From positions 1 to 7,495 of the forward strand of contig DATDVL010000029.1 of the NCBI GenBank assembly GCA_035290025.1: a stretch of DNA of 7,495 nt, written 5' to 3'. Of this stretch, positions 6,113 through 7,495 are shown piece by piece. Under the pieces are notes generated by a model. The model saw nothing but the letters and a program-made list of their open reading frames with translations, was not told the DNA's origin and searched no databases. The position numbers and the translations under genes are program-made. Numbering within the stretch: position 1 is the first letter of the stretch; every line of letters begins with the position of its first letter. This stretch comes from DATDVL01 sp035290025 (GTDB lineage Archaea > Nanobdellota > Nanobdellia > SCGC-AAA011-G17 > DATDVL01).

Positions 6113-6642
6113 ATCTTTATCAAGTCACGCCAGTTTTCCTTATACTCCTGAAAACGCTGCTCAAACTCTTCACGAGGCGTAATAGGCACATCCAGATTCA
6201 TCAACTTCTGCTGCAACACGGTATACACCAAACTCTTATCTGTATTATTACACAACCGCTCCAACTCAATAATACAACCATACCCTTTTGTATTATCCAA
6301 ACAGACACGAATACCATCCCACAAAAACTCGTAACGCTTCCTAAACCACTTCATATCAACCTCGAATCCCAGCAAAGAAAACATTTCAGCAAACGAACCA
6401 AACGACTCCTTCGAAAACTCAACCTCATGTTCCTCACGATGCGGATCATGCACCTTACCCTTCTTCAATACCAATTTCGCACCAAAATCATTACGCTGCA
6501 TACGAAAATCTTGATTGCCAGTAAAATACCACGTCTCCTGATTATCTTCCTTCACTAACTGCGCATGTTTACGAAAAAAGTCTAACAATTGTTCATACTT
6601 TTGCTCAGCAACAAAAGAACGCACTTCAACTTCAATAGCCAT
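6109..6642 (-). CDS. CYTH-domain protein (CyaB/ThTPase-like)
   Basis: A 177-residue single-domain protein of the CYTH superfamily (class IV adenylate cyclase/thiamine-triphosphatase/inorganic triphosphatase), close to the usual archaeal length. It opens MAIEVEVRSF: the E-x-E-x-K signature is present as E4-V-E6-V-R8, with Arg for Lys. Then follow RMQRNDFGAKLVLKKG (48-63), EEHEVEF (70-76), KWFRKRYEF (98-106) and V-x-LDNTKGYGCIIELE (about 113-128), which supply the alternating acidic and basic side chains of the triphosphate tunnel. It probably hydrolyses or cyclises a triphosphate in the cytosol; which one cannot be told. I chose ATG 6642 because the signature starts at residue 4; a GTG at 6669 would add nine unrelated residues. 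TATA-like boxes lie at 6669-6676 and 6679-6686 on this strand. Confidence 0.88.
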   Translation of the reverse strand: MAIEVEVRSFVAEQKYEQLLDFFRKHAQLVKEDNQETWYFTGNQDFRMQRNDFGAKLVLKKGKVHDPHREEHEVEFSKESFGSFAEMFSLLGFEVDMKWFRKRYEFLWDGIRVCLDNTKGYGCIIELERLCNNTDKSLVYTVLQQKLMNLDVPITPREEFEQRFQEYKENWRDLIKI

Positions 6643-6668
6643 TTGCAAACATAAACAAGAAAATAACA

Positions 6669-6686
6669 CTTAATAAGGTTTTATAG
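6669..6686 (-). promoter_or_regulatory. TATA-like elements upstream of the CYTH gene
   Basis: CTATAAAA (6686-6679) and TTATTAAG (6676-6669) on the minus strand precede the ATG at 6642 with centres 40.5 and 30.5 bp away. Either implies a short leader rather than the exact leaderless spacing seen at other genes here. Confidence 0.35.
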
Positions 6687-6713
6687 AATAGAATATACAT
6701 AAACAACCCTACA

Positions 6714-6788
6714 TTAAGAATAGTGTTCCTCCTCAAAAGCACCACCGTGACTATGATACCCGCGAACCTCCCAAAAACCAGGCTCATC
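6714..6788 (-). pseudogene. Displaced 3' end of the molybdopterin oxidoreductase gene
   Basis: These 75 bases encode DEPGFWEVRGYHSHGGAFEE and then EHYS plus stop, matching the last 24 codons of the oxidoreductase at 7306-7495 (DEPGFWEVRGYHNHGDAMNE, then ERYS). The first 37 bases on the coding strand are identical. After that the copies diverge, but the frame and stop are kept. Upstream of base 6788 there is no similarity: the boundary is sharp, and the preceding sequence is the end and short trailer of the DUF2283 gene. An ATG at 6809 would allow a 31-residue peptide, probably without function. It has no Mo-cofactor domain. It reads as a tail cut off from its gene by an insertion, or as the end of a lost paralogue. 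Confidence 0.8.
6752..6788. repeat. 37-bp perfect direct repeat, copy 1 (att-like candidate)
   Basis: Identical base for base to 7344-7380. Similarity continues leftward to 6739 with three mismatches in 13 bases (6742, 6747, 6751) and stops abruptly on the right. It marks the distal border of the segment carrying the DUF4258/DUF2283 genes. Confidence 0.85.
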
Positions 6789-6814
6789 CTTCGTAAAGAG
6801 ATATCCCATTGTTA

Positions 6815-7015
6815 TCAAGAAACAAGACCTACCGTGACTTCTTTTAAGTCTTGTATAGTCGTCTTTTTAGAAACATTCAAAATTTCAATAGCAATAATCT
6901 TCTTATTCTTGGAACGATCAATGATGATATCACCCATTTCCTCGCTTACATCATACTTCTCCTCAGAAAAAGTAATACGCATAATATCATGTTCTTTGTC
7001 AAACATTATCTTCAT
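6815..7015 (-). CDS. DUF2283 protein, probable antitoxin of the pair
   Basis: A 66-residue protein with the DUF2283 pattern: FDKEHDIMRITFSE (5-18) matches the family's Y-D-x-x-x-D-x-L-x-I-x-F opening, followed by GDIIIDRSKNKKIIAIEILN (28-47), matching the x-I-x-D-x-D-x-x-G-x-x-x-G-I-E-I-L-N block, with VSK in place of the usual A-S-x. The family is small, acidic and beta-rich and is commonly encoded beside DUF4258 or similar small proteins in toxin-antitoxin-type pairs; a role as antitoxin is inference. Its start overlaps the DUF4258 gene by 17 bases behind a strong GGAGGT. Codon use is A-rich, unlike the G/T-rich minus-strand neighbours. The displaced oxidoreductase tail begins 26 bases after its stop. 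Confidence 0.85.
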   Translation of the reverse strand: MKIMFDKEHDIMRITFSEEKYDVSEEMGDIIIDRSKNKKIIAIEILNVSKKTTIQDLKEVTVGLVS

Positions 7016-7250
7016 GTTTTATATACCTCCAAGGTTGAGTAAAATAAGCTGTAACGATTATATAAGTCTTTTCTCGAACTTCAAAAATAACTCTCAACAG
7101 CTTATCACCAACAAGTTTATGAGCAATCTTTCTCCCATACTTACCATGAACAATCTCGAACGGTTGTGAAAGGGTGTCTCTTATCATATCACGAGAAATA
7201 TCTCGAACAATCATTGTTTCCTCAGCGTACGCTGTAAAGATTATATCCAT
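6999..7250 (-). CDS. DUF4258 protein, probable toxin of the pair
   Basis: An 83-residue protein matching DUF4258. FTAYAEETMIVRDISRDMIR (5-24) corresponds to the family's F-x-x-H-A-x-x-R-M-x-x-R-x-I-x opening, with Tyr8 replacing the usual His and Thr for the Arg. It continues LLRVIFEVREKTYIIVTAYF (51-70), the G-x-x-L-x-V-x-x-x-x-x-x-x-x-V-I-T-x-Y core of RelE/ParE-like small folds. It is probably the toxin-like partner of the overlapping DUF2283 gene, as such pairs are frequent in archaea and bacteria; the biochemical activity of the family is not established. It is the first gene of the pair: TTATTTAA is centred 25.5 bp before its ATG, giving a leaderless transcript. Replacement of the usual His could mean altered or reduced activity. 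Confidence 0.8.
   Translation of the reverse strand: MDIIFTAYAEETMIVRDISRDMIRDTLSQPFEIVHGKYGRKIAHKLVGDKLLRVIFEVREKTYIIVTAYFTQPWRYIKHEDNV
7025..7030 (-). promoter_or_regulatory. Shine-Dalgarno GGAGGT for the DUF2283 gene
   Basis: GGAGGT on the minus strand, 9 bases before the ATG at 7015 and inside the end of the DUF4258 gene. It fixes this start and predicts efficient translation of the second gene, as expected if an antitoxin must be in excess. Confidence 0.7.
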
Positions 7251-7271
7251 ACAAAAATGATGAAATAAATC

Positions 7272-7286
7272 TTAAATAATACTTTT
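7272..7286 (-). promoter_or_regulatory. BRE/TATA promoter of the DUF4258-DUF2283 pair
   Basis: AAAAG, then TTATTTAA (7279-7272), on the minus strand. The TATA centre is 25.5 bp from the ATG at 7250, so the message should be leaderless. The promoter lies between the oxidoreductase terminator-like T-run and the module, giving the pair its own expression. Confidence 0.6.
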
Positions 7287-7290
7287 GCAG

Positions 7291-7296
7291 AAAAAA
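7291..7296 (-). terminator. T-run terminator candidate after the oxidoreductase
   Basis: TTTTTT on the minus strand, 10 bases after the oxidoreductase stop (7308-7306) and preceded by TTTTCGG, is a likely archaeal oligo-T terminator. Confidence 0.5.
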
Positions 7297-7305
7297 CCGA
7301 AAATC

Positions 7306-7495
7306 TTACGAATAACGCTCTTCATTCATAGCATCACCATGATTATGATACCCGCGAACCTCCCAAAAACCAGGCTCATCACGAACAACAAACTTCAAAC
7401 TAGATAAAAACTTTGAACCCTTCCAACCATACAAATGAGGAATAATCAAACGCAAAGGACCACCATGCTCAATAGGTAAAGGCTTACCCTCCAGC
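7306..7495 (-). CDS. Sulfite-oxidase-like molybdopterin oxidoreductase, C-terminal part
   Basis: The last 62 residues of a gene that begins beyond the window. LEGKPLPIEHGGPLRLIIPH (1-20), YGWKGSKFL (22-30), then DEPGFWEVRGYHNHGDAM (39-56) and ERYS are the hallmark end of the small COG2041-like 'sulfite oxidase-like oxidoreductases' (YedY/MsrP-related), which carry a molybdopterin cofactor. EHGGPLRL and PHLYGWK are the conserved stretches near the end of the catalytic domain. The cofactor Cys and most of the domain lie outside the window, so substrate and export cannot be judged. Its final codons contain the 37-bp direct repeat whose other copy lies 592 bp further on, after the DUF4258/DUF2283 pair. 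The tail here agrees better with the family ending (G-D-x-x-x-E-E-R-Y) than the displaced copy does. Confidence 0.9.
   Translation of the reverse strand, partial: LEGKPLPIEHGGPLRLIIPHLYGWKGSKFLSSLKFVVRDEPGFWEVRGYHNHGDAMNEERYS
7344..7380. repeat. 37-bp perfect direct repeat, copy 2 (att-like candidate)
   Basis: Identical to 6752-6788 in the same orientation, 592 bp away, and located inside the last codons of the oxidoreductase gene. With copy 1 it brackets the DUF4258/DUF2283 module and its promoter. Confidence 0.85.

Noticed and set aside
6643..6669. Longer start for the CYTH protein at GTG 6669 (adds nine residues)
   Set aside because: The CYTH signature E-x-E-x-R begins at residue 4 from ATG 6642, as usual for the family; the extension has no similarity pattern and no ribosome site.
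6714..6809. The 31-residue frame from ATG 6809 as a real third gene of the DUF4258/DUF2283 operon
   Set aside because: Apart from seven residues it is only the oxidoreductase tail, with no Shine-Dalgarno in the short gap; a peptide could be made, but a displaced gene end explains it better.
6723..7169. 148-residue plus-strand frame across the DUF4258/DUF2283 genes and the displaced tail
   Set aside because: It is antisense to two genes with family matches, ribosome site and promoter; the product is Ser/Ile/Leu-rich with no recognisable motif.
1..7495. tRNA, rRNA, CRISPR array or riboswitch
   Set aside because: Reading both strands I saw no regularly spaced short repeats, no tRNA-like cloverleaf arms and no long leader that could hold a riboswitch; intergenic gaps are all under about 180 bases.

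Overview
The window looks like a piece of an archaeal chromosome. Several apparent first genes have a TATA-like box centred about 25.5-26.5 bp upstream of the first base of the start codon, which is the geometry of leaderless archaeal transcripts. Genes inside operons instead carry Shine-Dalgarno motifs. Gene content (a MacB/FtsX-type ABC exporter with a COG1361-like S-layer-domain protein, a CYTH protein, HicBA, and a COG2041-like molybdopterin oxidoreductase) fits Archaea, possibly a DPANN-type or small euryarchaeal genome; the exact lineage is inference. The + strand is A/C-rich through most of the window, so minus-strand genes have G/T-rich codons.

Layout. Bases 1-137 hold the C-terminal end of what is probably an IS630-like transposase (+), followed by a doubtful small ORF. 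A compact minus-strand operon fills 4299 to 313: ABC ATPase, exported and membrane-anchored Ig-like (COG1361-like) protein, FtsX/MacB permease 1, permease 2. Upstream on the same strand, a two-gene unit (5510 to 4350) encodes an unrecognised protein with an HSWYK motif and a P-loop kinase-like protein. A short divergent promoter region (5511-5674) separates this unit from a plus-strand HicBA toxin-antitoxin pair. HicA converges on a minus-strand CYTH-domain protein, and their stop codons share one TTAA. From 6714 to 7495 the minus strand holds the C-terminus of a sulfite-oxidase-like molybdopterin oxidoreductase (running off the window), an overlapping DUF4258/DUF2283 pair, and a second, displaced copy of the last 24 codons of the oxidoreductase gene.

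How the genes work together. The ATPase, COG1361-like protein and two permeases probably form one exporter or mechanotransmission complex, with the Ig-like protein as extracytoplasmic partner. HicBA and DUF4258/DUF2283 are two separate small toxin-antitoxin-type modules.

The most notable feature is a 37-bp perfect direct repeat, 592 bp apart, that brackets the DUF4258/DUF2283 module inside the 3' end of the oxidoreductase gene. One gene tail is kept intact and another is displaced. This resembles an insertion into a gene 3' end that regenerates the target, possibly by a minimal or decayed integrative element.
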